A program made the translations under genes and the position numbers. A model generated the notes under the pieces. The model worked only from the letters and a program-made list of their open reading frames with translations, did no database searches and was not told where the DNA came from. Below, piece by piece: positions 1 to 6,759 of a stretch of 64,000 bases of DNA (the first letter of the stretch is position 1; each line of letters opens with the position of its first letter). Source of the DNA: Sphingomonas sp. Leaf32 (GTDB lineage: Bacteria > Pseudomonadota > Alphaproteobacteria > Sphingomonadales > Sphingomonadaceae); contig NZ_LMLA01000007.1 of assembly GCF_001421765.1 (NCBI RefSeq), forward strand, positions 62,355 to 126,354. The letters are read 5' to 3'.

Positions 1-233
1 CGCTGCTGGGCTATCCGGTGGTCGAGGCGGAGGACATGCCCGACATCGCCGCGAACACCTTCCCGATCGCGTTCGGGAACTTCAAGGCCGGGTATTTGAT
101 CGCCGAGCGAGCCGAGACGCAGATTTTGCGCGATCCTTATTCGAACAAGCCGTTCGTGCACTTCTATGCCACCAAGCGCGTCGGCGGGCCGGCACCGCCC
201 TATCCGCGTGAGCGGATCAAACAGGAGACAATC
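1..233 (+). CDS. GTA major capsid protein, C-terminal fragment (no stop before next gene)
   Basis: Only the C-terminus is in the window, in the frame starting at base 3. The stretch LLGYPVVEAEDMPDIA, a phenylalanine/glycine-rich segment (FPIAFGNFKAGY) and the ending FVHFYATKRVGG are typical of the HK97-fold major capsid protein of Rhodobacter-type GTAs (gp5), which forms the particle shell. The frame has no stop codon and runs into the connector gene at 234. The tail after VGG is unusual (Pro/Arg-rich) and does not look like a normal capsid end. A shift of one base would give a TGA at 209-211, 22 bases before the next ATG, which is a normal gene spacing. I infer a small indel or a true fusion; family assignment is fairly sure. 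Confidence 0.75.
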
Positions 234-728
234 ATGAGCGCAGCGCCCTTTCCGGCGGCGGTGATCGCGGGGGTGCGCGTGGCGGCGCGCGACCATCTGC
301 GGATCACCGGGACCGCCGAGGACATGGTGATCGACCGGCTGGCGGAGAGCGCGCTGGCGCTGGCCGAGGCCTATACCGGCACCGCGATGATCGCGCGGCC
401 GCATGAGGCGATGATGGCGGCGTCGCCCGAATGGCGGCCGCTGCCGGTCGCGCCGGTGACCGCGATCACGGCGGTGCCGCCGGTCGCGGCGATCGACATC
501 GACGAAGCCGGCACGGGATGGGTGCGGATGGCTGCGGCGGGGCCGGTGCGCTTCGTCGCGGGGCTGGCGATGGAGTGGAGCGCGGTGCCGCCGCCGGTGG
601 CGCAGGGGATCGTGCTCCTGGTCGCGCATCTGTTCGATGCGCGGACGGCGGCGGCGGCACCCCCGGCGGCGGTGGGGGCGCTGTGGCGGCCGTGGCGGCG
701 GATGCGGCTGGTCGGGGAACGGCGATGA
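234..728 (+). CDS. GTA head-tail connector (gp6-like)
   Basis: A 164-residue protein in the position of the GTA/HK97-type head-tail connector, which joins the portal to the tail. The N-terminal half is helical and alanine-rich with the segment DHLRITGTAEDMVIDRLAE, typical of gp6-like connectors. The C-terminal half has a beta-rich insert and a final helix. The ATG at 234 is preceded by a good ribosome binding site (CAGGAGAC, spacing about 5), so this is the natural start even though the capsid frame reads straight through it. The stop overlaps the next start (ATGA at 725). Assignment rests mainly on gene order. Confidence 0.7.
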   Translation: MSAAPFPAAVIAGVRVAARDHLRITGTAEDMVIDRLAESALALAEAYTGTAMIARPHEAMMAASPEWRPLPVAPVTAITAVPPVAAIDIDEAGTGWVRMAAAGPVRFVAGLAMEWSAVPPPVAQGIVLLVAHLFDARTAAAAPPAAVGALWRPWRRMRLVGERR

Positions 729-928
729 TCGGTGCGCTGGAGCGGGCCGAGGCTACGGCCGAGCGCCGGGCGGAGGCGGCGCGCGCGCGGGTGGTCGCGG
801 CGGCGCGGGACGTGCCGGGGGTGTCGGCGGAGGTCGTCGGCGATGGCGTGGTGCTGTCGGGGCGGGGGCTTGTGCGGCGTACCATCGCCGATCCCCGGCT
901 GCAGGATATTGCGGGGTGGGGGCGATGA
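725..928 (+). CDS. Small GTA cluster protein, 67 aa, possible head-closure (gp7 position)
   Basis: A 67-residue protein translated from the ATG that overlaps the connector stop. The first 30 residues form an alanine/arginine-rich amphipathic helix and the rest a short beta region (VSAEVVGDGVVLSGRGLVRR). It sits where Rhodobacter-type GTAs encode gp7, the head-closure (stopper) protein between connector and tail terminator, but it is shorter than gp7. The ending LVRRTIADPRLQDIAGWGR is seen in phage proteins of this position. No motif allows a firm function. Its stop overlaps the next ATG by 4 bases, so translational coupling is likely. Confidence 0.6.
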   Translation: MIGALERAEATAERRAEAARARVVAAARDVPGVSAEVVGDGVVLSGRGLVRRTIADPRLQDIAGWGR

Positions 929-1305
929 TCGCGGGGGCGGTGTTGCAGGCGATGCTGGTCGCGCGGTTGCGGGCGGTGCTGACGACGGCGAGCGTGTTCG
1001 ATGCGCCGCCGGTGCGGGCCGGGCGGCCGTATGTGGTGGTCGATACGCCGGTGCTGACCGACTGGGGCACCAAGGATGCCGCCGGACGCGAGGGGCGGGT
1101 CGTCGTGCAGGTGTTCGACGGGGGCGAGGTGCCGGCGCGGCTGCGTTCGATCGCGGCGGCGGCGGAGGTGGCGGTGTTGTCGGCGCCTGCGCTGCTGGCC
1201 GGGTGGCGGGTGGCGAGCCTGTCGTTCGTGCGCAGCCGGGTGCTGCGCGAGGGGGATGGGTGGGTCGGGGCGATCGAGTTCCGGGTGCGGATGCTGGCGG
1301 GGTGA
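925..1305 (+). CDS. GTA tail terminator, DUF3168 (gp8-like)
   Basis: A 126-residue protein of the DUF3168 family. The pattern is a helix at the N-terminus, then RPYVVVDTPVLTDWGTKDAAGREG, an alternating beta segment and the C-terminal strand GAIEFRVRMLAG. DUF3168 proteins cap the tail tube at its head-proximal end and correspond to gp8 of Rhodobacter-type GTAs. The start ATG overlaps the preceding stop. The gene ends at a block of palindromic repeats, so the otherwise continuous cluster is interrupted here. Confidence 0.8.
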   Translation: MIAGAVLQAMLVARLRAVLTTASVFDAPPVRAGRPYVVVDTPVLTDWGTKDAAGREGRVVVQVFDGGEVPARLRSIAAAAEVAVLSAPALLAGWRVASLSFVRSRVLREGDGWVGAIEFRVRMLAG

Positions 1306-1593
1306 TTTCCGCGTTCGTCCGATCATACCCCCGCTCAGGCGGGGGTCCAGGGTCGCTTCGCGGGTGGTGGCGTTTGGGGCTCTGGATCCCCGCCTTCGCG
1401 GGGATACGGTTTTGGTCGACGGATGCCCTCAATGTTTCCGGACGTACCCCGGCGAAGGCCGGGGGCCAGTTGGGCAGCGGTTTCGATCAGTTAGCGGCGG
1501 CTCCCGGGCGGTGTCGCGGGATGCGGTGGGAGACCCCGGCTTTCGCTGGGGTGACGGTTTTGGTTGGGCGGCGGACTTTTCAGGAGACAATCG
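1306..1593 (+). repeat. Cluster of four palindromic repeats inside the GTA operon
   Basis: This 288-base spacer between the tail terminator and tail tube genes holds four imperfect palindromes at about 1322-1350, 1379-1408, 1442-1469 and 1530-1557. Each has a GC-rich stem such as CCCCGCTCAGGCGGGG or CCCCGCCTTCGCGGGG with flanks of GTAC/ATAC or GTGACG type. They belong to the same REP-like families found between other genes of this window. No convincing gene is visible here; the only reading frames are extensions of neighbours. A ribosome binding site (CAGGAGAC) lies at its right end. Confidence 0.75.
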
Positions 1594-2001
1594 ATGGCGG
1601 CGGAGAAGGGTAGTGCGTTCCTGTTGAAGATCGGGAACGGGGCGGTGCCGGTGGCCTATGCGACGGTCGCGGGGCTGCGCACGACGCAGTTGAGCGTCAA
1701 TGGCGAGGCGGTGGCGATCACCAGCAAGGATTCGGGCGGGTGGCGCGAATTGCTGTCGGGGGCCGGCGTGCGGTCGGTCAGCGTCAGCGGCGCGGGCGTG
1801 TTCACCGGATCGGCGGCGGAGGTGCGGCTGCGCGGCAATGCGCTGTCGGGCGTGATCGACGACTATCGGCTGAGCTTCGAGAGCGGCGAGACGATGACCG
1901 GGCGGTTCCTGGTCACGCGGCTGGACTATGCCGGCGATTATAATGGCGAGCGCAATTATACGCTGGCGCTGGAATCGTCCGGCCCGGTGGTGTCGGCATG
2001 A
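1594..2001 (+). CDS. GTA major tail tube protein (gp9-like)
   Basis: A 135-residue protein starting MAAEKGSAFLLKIGNG. It has the alternating beta pattern of TP901-1/GTA major tail proteins, including LRTTQLSVNGEAVAITSKDSGGWRELL and a C-terminal strand pair ending NYTLALESSGPV. It builds the tail tube. I chose ATG 1594 because CAGGAGAC sits 5 bases upstream; an in-frame ATG 30 bases earlier lies within repeat-derived sequence. The stop overlaps the next gene (ATGA). The repeat-filled leader upstream means this gene may need its own promoter or read-through. Confidence 0.85.
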   Translation: MAAEKGSAFLLKIGNGAVPVAYATVAGLRTTQLSVNGEAVAITSKDSGGWRELLSGAGVRSVSVSGAGVFTGSAAEVRLRGNALSGVIDDYRLSFESGETMTGRFLVTRLDYAGDYNGERNYTLALESSGPVVSA

Positions 2002-2309
2002 CCGCGCCCGCCAATCCGGTGCGCGGCGAGGCGCATGTGCGCGTGCACGGCGAGACATTGGTGCTGCGCCCGAGCTTTGCTGCGCTGGTCGCGGCGGAGG
2101 GGGAGGTGGGGTCGCTGTTCGCGCTGGTGGAACGGGCGGCGGCGGGGCGGCTGACCCTGGCCGAGCTGGTCGCGTTGCTGTGGCATTGCCTGCGCGATCC
2201 GGCGCCGATGGGACGCGACAGTTTCGCGGAAGGCGTGACGGCCGGCGGACTGGCGGCGGCGACCCCGGCGCTGAAAATGCTGATCGCGCAGATTCTGGGC
2301 GGGCGGTGA
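1998..2309 (+). CDS. GTA tail assembly chaperone-type protein (gp10-like)
   Basis: A 103-residue protein with NPVRGEAHVRVHGETLVLRPSF at the N-terminus, followed by LAALVAAEGEVGSLFALVERAA. This is characteristic of the GTA TAC family (gp10), which act with the tape measure during tail assembly. The first 30 residues form beta strands and the rest is helical. The start overlaps the tube gene stop and the stop overlaps the next start (GTGA), in keeping with a tail-chaperone pair translated in a coupled way. Confidence 0.8.
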   Translation: MTAPANPVRGEAHVRVHGETLVLRPSFAALVAAEGEVGSLFALVERAAAGRLTLAELVALLWHCLRDPAPMGRDSFAEGVTAGGLAAATPALKMLIAQILGGR

Positions 2310-2497
2310 CGTTCGCCGAAGCCGCGCGGCGGATGGGGGGACTGGCGGGCGTCGCCTTCGGCTGGGGACCGGACGCCTTCTGGCGCGCGACGCCCGCCGA
2401 GCTGGGCACGCTGGTGCAGGCGGTGCGGGGCGATGCGCCCGACCCCTGCGACCGGATCACGATCGACCGATTGAAGGAGCGTTTTCCCGATGGATGA
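2306..2497 (+). CDS. Phage tail assembly chaperone, GTG start (gp10.1-like)
   Basis: A 63-residue protein read from a GTG that overlaps the previous stop by four bases. The sequence FAEAARRMGGLAGVAFGWGPDAFW followed by TPAELGTLVQAV matches the small TAC protein that follows gp10 in alphaproteobacterial GTAs. No ATG fits the family's usual N-terminus: the only in-frame ATG would remove its conserved first helix. The gene's last 8 bases overlap the tape measure start at 2490. Function (tail chaperone) is inferred from family and position. Confidence 0.7.
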   Translation: MTFAEAARRMGGLAGVAFGWGPDAFWRATPAELGTLVQAVRGDAPDPCDRITIDRLKERFPDG

Positions 2498-3035
2498 GGA
2501 AATCGAACGGCTGGTCGTGCGCGTGCGCGCCGATACCGCCGGGTTCGCGCAGGATGTGGCGACGATGCAGGCCAGCCTCGACGGGCCGTTCGCCGGCGGC
2601 ATCGACCGCGCCGGGCGGGCGATGGAGACGACGCTGGCGCGCGCGATCCGCAGCGGCAAGCTGGGCTTCGACGACCTGCGCGACACGGCGTTGAAGGTGC
2701 TGGGCGAGATCGCGGCGGCGGCGGTGGTCGGTGCGGTAACGCCGGGCGGGGGCGGCGGGCTGATCGGGCTGCTGGGGCAATTGATCGGCGGCGCGCCGGG
2801 GCGGGCCACGGGAGGCCCGGTCAGCCCGGCGCGACCGTACTGGGTCGGTGAGCGCGGGCCGGAACTGTTCGTGCCGACCAGCAGCGGACAGGTGGTCCCG
2901 GCGCAGGCGGGCGGCGGTCGCGAGGTGCGGGTGGCGATCACGGTAAATGCCGGCGGCGGCGATGCGCCGCGCGCGCTGCAACAGTCGAGCCGGCAGGTGG
3001 CGCGGGCGGTGCGTGCCGCGCTGATGGAGGCTTGA
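2490..3035 (+). CDS. GTA short tail tape measure protein (gp11-like)
   Basis: A 181-residue protein with an N-terminal helical region (RADTAGFAQDVATMQASLDGPFAGG) typical of tape measure proteins. A hydrophobic glycine/alanine segment follows (residues about 70-105), then the conserved ATGGPVSPARPYWVGERGPELFVP, common in lambda-type tape measure C-termini. At this length it fits a GTA with a short tail, since tape measure length sets tail length. It begins inside the end of the chaperone gene, and a 3-base gap separates it from the next gene. Confidence 0.8.
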   Translation: MDEEIERLVVRVRADTAGFAQDVATMQASLDGPFAGGIDRAGRAMETTLARAIRSGKLGFDDLRDTALKVLGEIAAAAVVGAVTPGGGGGLIGLLGQLIGGAPGRATGGPVSPARPYWVGERGPELFVPTSSGQVVPAQAGGGREVRVAITVNAGGGDAPRALQQSSRQVARAVRAALMEA

Positions 3036-3038
3036 GCC

Positions 3039-5327
3039 ATGGGATATTGGCTGGCGGAGACCCGCACGGTGCAGGAGGCGGGGGTGCTTTCGCGCTTCGA
3101 TCCTGCCTATTGGACGGTCGATTTTCCGCGTCCGATGATGGCGTCGGTGGTGACCACGGGGGCGGACGCGCTGCGGGTGGATTGCGTCTTCTACCGGCAG
3201 GATGATCTGGCGGGGCTGATCTGGGCATCGGAGGATGTCCATGACCACCCGCTGCTGCGCTATGACACGGTGCGCGATTATCGCGACTGCACCCTGCGGT
3301 TCCGTTGGCGCTCGTCGGGCGTCCGGGCGCTGGATGCGACGCATGGCCCGGCGCTGACGATCGAGGGGCGCGATGCGGCCGGCGTGGCACGGGCATGGTA
3401 CGTCCGGCTGTGGAATTATGCGACCGGTAGCCCTGAGGATGCCGAGGTCGTCATCGACTTCGCGACCGTCATCGGCGGGTACACGCTGCCCGAGGATGGG
3501 GTGCCGGTGTGGGCGGGCGATGTCGACCGGATGTTCGTGTCGCTGGTGCCGCCGGACTATGCCGAGGACGGCGGGCTGCTGGCGGCACCGGCCAAGGGCT
3601 GGGCGGAGATGTCGGCGATCCGCTGCGATGGGTCGGGATCGGTGCTGGGGGTGGGCGACGTGGTGCTGCCCGAACATGGGTTGCGGATCGCGAGCGGCTA
3701 TGACGACAGCTATCACCTGACGCCCGAGCGGCTGCTGCACAATGCGCTGCGGCTGGGGTATCGCGGCGCCCTCGTCCATTATGTCGGCATGAGCCATTAT
3801 TTCCGGCTCGAACGGTCGGGCGACGGGTTGTTCGTGTCGCTCGGCGGCGGGGTGCTGAACGTGGCCTGCGCGGCGTGGCATCGCGACTTCGCGGCGCGTG
3901 CCGGGGCGCTGGGATATGATCCGGTCTGGTCGCTCAGCTACGAATTGTTCGATGCGCATTGCTGGGGCGACTGGAAGCAACGCGCGGCGGACGGGTCGCC
4001 CGCGCTGACCGGCTGGGCGCCGCCGTCGACGCTGCTGTCGCCGGCGCATGTCGGGGCGATGGCGTATTTGCAGGCGGTGGCGCGGGCGTTCGTCGGGATC
4101 GGGCGGGCGGCGGGCGGGCGCCGGCGGTTCCAGGTCGGCGAGCCTTGGTGGTGGGTGACGACCGATCATCGCATCTGCCTGTATGACGATGCGGCGCGGG
4201 CGGCGCTGGGCGGCAATCCGCCGGTGATCGACGATGTGTGCGGGGAGCTGGATGCCGCGCGGCGGGCGTTGCTCGACCGGGCGGGGGCGTTGCTGGCGGC
4301 GTCGACGGCGGCGCTGGTCGCGGCGGCGCGCGAGGCGGGGGCGGAGGAAGCGCTGCTGCTCGCCTATCTGCCGACGATCCTGAATGCCGACAGTCCGGAG
4401 GTGAAGCGGGCGAACCTGCCGGTCGGGTGGGCAAGGCCGGCGTTCGATGTGTTGCAGCTGGAGGATTATGACTGGGCGGCGACCGGCAATGTCGGGGCGA
4501 CCACGCGCGGGGTCGCGGCGGCGGGGGAGCGGCTGGGCTATCCGGCGGATGAGCAGCATTATTTCTCGGGCTTCGTGTTGCGGCCCGAGGATCGCGGGCA
4601 GTGGCGGGCGATCGCGGCGGCGGCGGATGCCGCGCGGGCGCGGGGCGTGGCCGACACCTTCGTCTGGGCGCTGCCGCAGGTGCTGCGCGACGGGTTCACC
4701 TATTTCGAAGAGGAGGGGGCGATGGAGGCGTTCGACGATGTGCGCTTTCCGCTGGCGCTGGGCGCGGAGGCCGAGGTGATGCCGGAGACGTCGACCGCGA
4801 TCGTGGTGGCGGCGGGTGGGCATGAGGCGCGCAATGTCGACTGGGCGGAACCGCGCACCCGCTATGATGTGGGACCGGGCGTGCGGTCGCAGGCGGATGT
4901 GGCGCTGCTGCTCGATTTCTTTCGCGCACGGCTGGGGCCGGCGCGGGCGTTCCGGTTGCAGGACCCGTTCGACCACGCGACCGCCGTGGAGCCGGGGTAT
5001 GGCGATGTGGTGATCGGGACCGGCGATGGCGTCACGACTCGGTTCGCGCTGGTGAAGCGATACGGGCAGATGGTCCGCCGGATCACCCGGCCGGTGGCGG
5101 GCAGCGTGCGCATCGGTGTGGGCGGGGTGGAGACGCAGGGCTTTGCGGTCGGTGACGGCGGCGTGGTGCTGCTCGACGTCGCGCCGGACAAGGGCGTGGC
5201 GGTGACGGCGGGGTTCACGTTCGACGTGCCGGTGCGCTTTGCCGAGGACCGGTTGCAGGTGGCGCGCGCGACCCATGGCGCGGGCATCGCGGCCAGCGTG
5301 CCGCTGATCGAGGTGCGCGAGGCATGA
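3039..5327 (+). CDS. GTA distal tail protein (DUF2460, gp12-like) with a large N-terminal extension
   Basis: A 762-residue protein. The C-terminal part from about residue 562 matches the DUF2460 family, gp12 of Rhodobacter-type GTAs, which forms the distal tail: MEAFDDVRFPLALGAE, HEARNVDWAEPRTRYDVG, VRSQADVALLLDFFRARLG, DGVTTRFALVKRYG and the ending VPVRFAEDRLQ. gp12 is normally about 200 residues. The first 561 residues are extra. They have an N-terminal beta-rich part and a central alpha/beta part with many Trp/Tyr residues (WWVTTDHRICLYDD), recalling the TIM-barrel region of non-contractile tail sheath proteins; that comparison is tentative. Just before the DUF2460 part an ATG at 4722 has a strong ribosome binding site (GAGGAGGGGG), so a separate 201-residue product could also be made. 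Confidence 0.8.
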   Translation: MGYWLAETRTVQEAGVLSRFDPAYWTVDFPRPMMASVVTTGADALRVDCVFYRQDDLAGLIWASEDVHDHPLLRYDTVRDYRDCTLRFRWRSSGVRALDATHGPALTIEGRDAAGVARAWYVRLWNYATGSPEDAEVVIDFATVIGGYTLPEDGVPVWAGDVDRMFVSLVPPDYAEDGGLLAAPAKGWAEMSAIRCDGSGSVLGVGDVVLPEHGLRIASGYDDSYHLTPERLLHNALRLGYRGALVHYVGMSHYFRLERSGDGLFVSLGGGVLNVACAAWHRDFAARAGALGYDPVWSLSYELFDAHCWGDWKQRAADGSPALTGWAPPSTLLSPAHVGAMAYLQAVARAFVGIGRAAGGRRRFQVGEPWWWVTTDHRICLYDDAARAALGGNPPVIDDVCGELDAARRALLDRAGALLAASTAALVAAAREAGAEEALLLAYLPTILNADSPEVKRANLPVGWARPAFDVLQLEDYDWAATGNVGATTRGVAAAGERLGYPADEQHYFSGFVLRPEDRGQWRAIAAAADAARARGVADTFVWALPQVLRDGFTYFEEEGAMEAFDDVRFPLALGAEAEVMPETSTAIVVAAGGHEARNVDWAEPRTRYDVGPGVRSQADVALLLDFFRARLGPARAFRLQDPFDHATAVEPGYGDVVIGTGDGVTTRFALVKRYGQMVRRITRPVAGSVRIGVGGVETQGFAVGDGGVVLLDVAPDKGVAVTAGFTFDVPVRFAEDRLQVARATHGAGIAASVPLIEVREA

Positions 5328-6106
5328 GCGCGGTGTCGACGCTGACCTTGTGCTGGCGGATCGAGCGGCGCGACGGGGTGACGATCGGCCTGACCGCGCA
5401 TGAACGCGATGTGGTGGTGGACGGGCTGACCTGTCGCGCCGCGCCGGGGATGACCCCTTCCGCCATCGTGCGCGACGATACGCTCGACGCGCCGGCGATG
5501 ACCGTCGAGGGAGCGCTTGGCCATGCCGCCATTGACGAACGCGACCTGCGGGTCGGGCGCTATGACGGCGCGCGGGTGGCGGTGTTCGCGGTGGACTGGG
5601 AACGGCCGGGGGCGCCCGTGCCGGTGGCGAGCGGGCGGATCGGAACGGTCGAGACCGGGCGCGGGAGCTTTGCCGCCGAACTTCTGGGCGGGGAGGTGCG
5701 GCTGGAGGCGCCGGTGGTCGAGGCGACGTCGCCCGGATGCCGCGCGACGCTGGGCGACCGGCGGTGCGGGGTGGCGATGCGCGGACGGCGGCGGATCGTG
5801 CGGGTAAGCGCACAAGAGGGCGAGCGGCTGGTGCTGGCGGCGGGCGCGGGCTTCGCGCGCGGGCGGTTGCGCTGGATCGGGGGCATGAATGGCGGGCTGT
5901 CGGCGTTCATCGTTGCGGCCGATGCCGAGGGGGTGACGCTGGAAGCGCCGCCGCGCTTCGAGGGGGCGGGGGCGCTGGTGGAGTTGAGCGAGGGATGCGA
6001 CGGGACGCTCGCCACCTGTCGCGACCGGTTCGGCAATGTCGCGAACTTTCGTGGGGAGCCGCATCTGCCGGGGATCGATCTGCTGACCCGCTATCCGGGC
6101 GGATGA
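5324..6106 (+). CDS. GTA baseplate hub protein, DUF2163 (gp13-like)
   Basis: A 260-residue protein of the DUF2163/phage_BR0599 type, gp13 in Rhodobacter-type GTAs. Family marks are the N-terminal CWRIERRDGVTIGLTAHERDV, the middle beta domain, and the conserved ending EGCDGTLATCRDRFGNVANF with FRGEPHLPGID. Four conserved cysteines are visible: SPGCRATLG, DRRCGVAM, EGCDG and ATCRD. In the GTA hub family these four are known to bind an iron-sulfur cluster, so the same is likely here. It overlaps both neighbours by 4 bases. Confidence 0.85.
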   Translation: MSAVSTLTLCWRIERRDGVTIGLTAHERDVVVDGLTCRAAPGMTPSAIVRDDTLDAPAMTVEGALGHAAIDERDLRVGRYDGARVAVFAVDWERPGAPVPVASGRIGTVETGRGSFAAELLGGEVRLEAPVVEATSPGCRATLGDRRCGVAMRGRRRIVRVSAQEGERLVLAAGAGFARGRLRWIGGMNGGLSAFIVAADAEGVTLEAPPRFEGAGALVELSEGCDGTLATCRDRFGNVANFRGEPHLPGIDLLTRYPGG

Positions 6107-6759
6107 GCGCGGTCGGGCGGGCGCGGGGTGCGATCGGGTGCCGGTTCCGGCGGCAGGGGCGGACGCCCGAGGCGGGGTTCGACTGTGTCGGGCTGGTCGG
6201 CTGGGCGCACGGGGTCGCGGTGCCGGACGATTATCCGCCACGCAGCGGCGATGCGGCGCGGGCCGCCGCCGTGCTGGGGCAGACGTTCCGGCAGGTGGAG
6301 CAGGTGGCGGCGGGCGATGTGCTGCTGATCGAAAGCGGCCCTGGACAACTGCACCTGGCGCTCGCGACCGAAGCGGGCGTGATCCACGCCGATGCAGTGG
6401 CGCGGGCGGTGGTCGAGCGGCCGGGGCCGCCGCCCTGGCCGGTGATCGGCATCTGGCGCAAACGGGAGAGTGACGATGGCGACGATGGTGCTGACGACGC
6501 TGGGCGGCGCGGTGGCGGGGCCGGCCGGGGCGGCGCTGGGCCGGATCGCGGGACAGGCGGTCGACGGGACGGTGTTCGGCGGTCCGGCGCGACAGGGGCC
6601 GAGGCTGCGGGAGTTGCAGGTGCAACTCTCCAGCTATGGCACGCAGATCTCGAAGCTGTTCGGGACGATGCGGGTGGCGGGCACGGTGATCTGGGCGACC
6701 GACCTGCGCGAGGCGGCCGCGACCAGCGGGAAGGGGGCGGCCCGGACCACGCGCTATAG
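6103..6759 (+). CDS. GTA NlpC/P60 cell wall peptidase (gp14-like), stop lost
   Basis: The first ~123 residues form an NlpC/P60 cysteine peptidase. The catalytic Cys is in GFDCVGLVGWA, the His in QLHLALAT, and a third polar residue in VIHADAV. It is gp14 of the GTA set, thought to cut the recipient's peptidoglycan. The domain should end near 6460 (WPVIGIWRKRE), but the frame has no stop there and runs 290 bases over the start of gp15, giving a 218-residue product. The added tail is low-complexity (Asp/Gly/Arg) and is plainly the wrong frame of gp15. Removing one AG from GAGAGTGA at about 6466-6473 would restore a stop two bases before the gp15 ATG. Confidence 0.7.
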   Translation: MSAVGRARGAIGCRFRRQGRTPEAGFDCVGLVGWAHGVAVPDDYPPRSGDAARAAAVLGQTFRQVEQVAAGDVLLIESGPGQLHLALATEAGVIHADAVARAVVERPGPPPWPVIGIWRKRESDDGDDGADDAGRRGGGAGRGGAGPDRGTGGRRDGVRRSGATGAEAAGVAGATLQLWHADLEAVRDDAGGGHGDLGDRPARGGRDQREGGGPDHAL

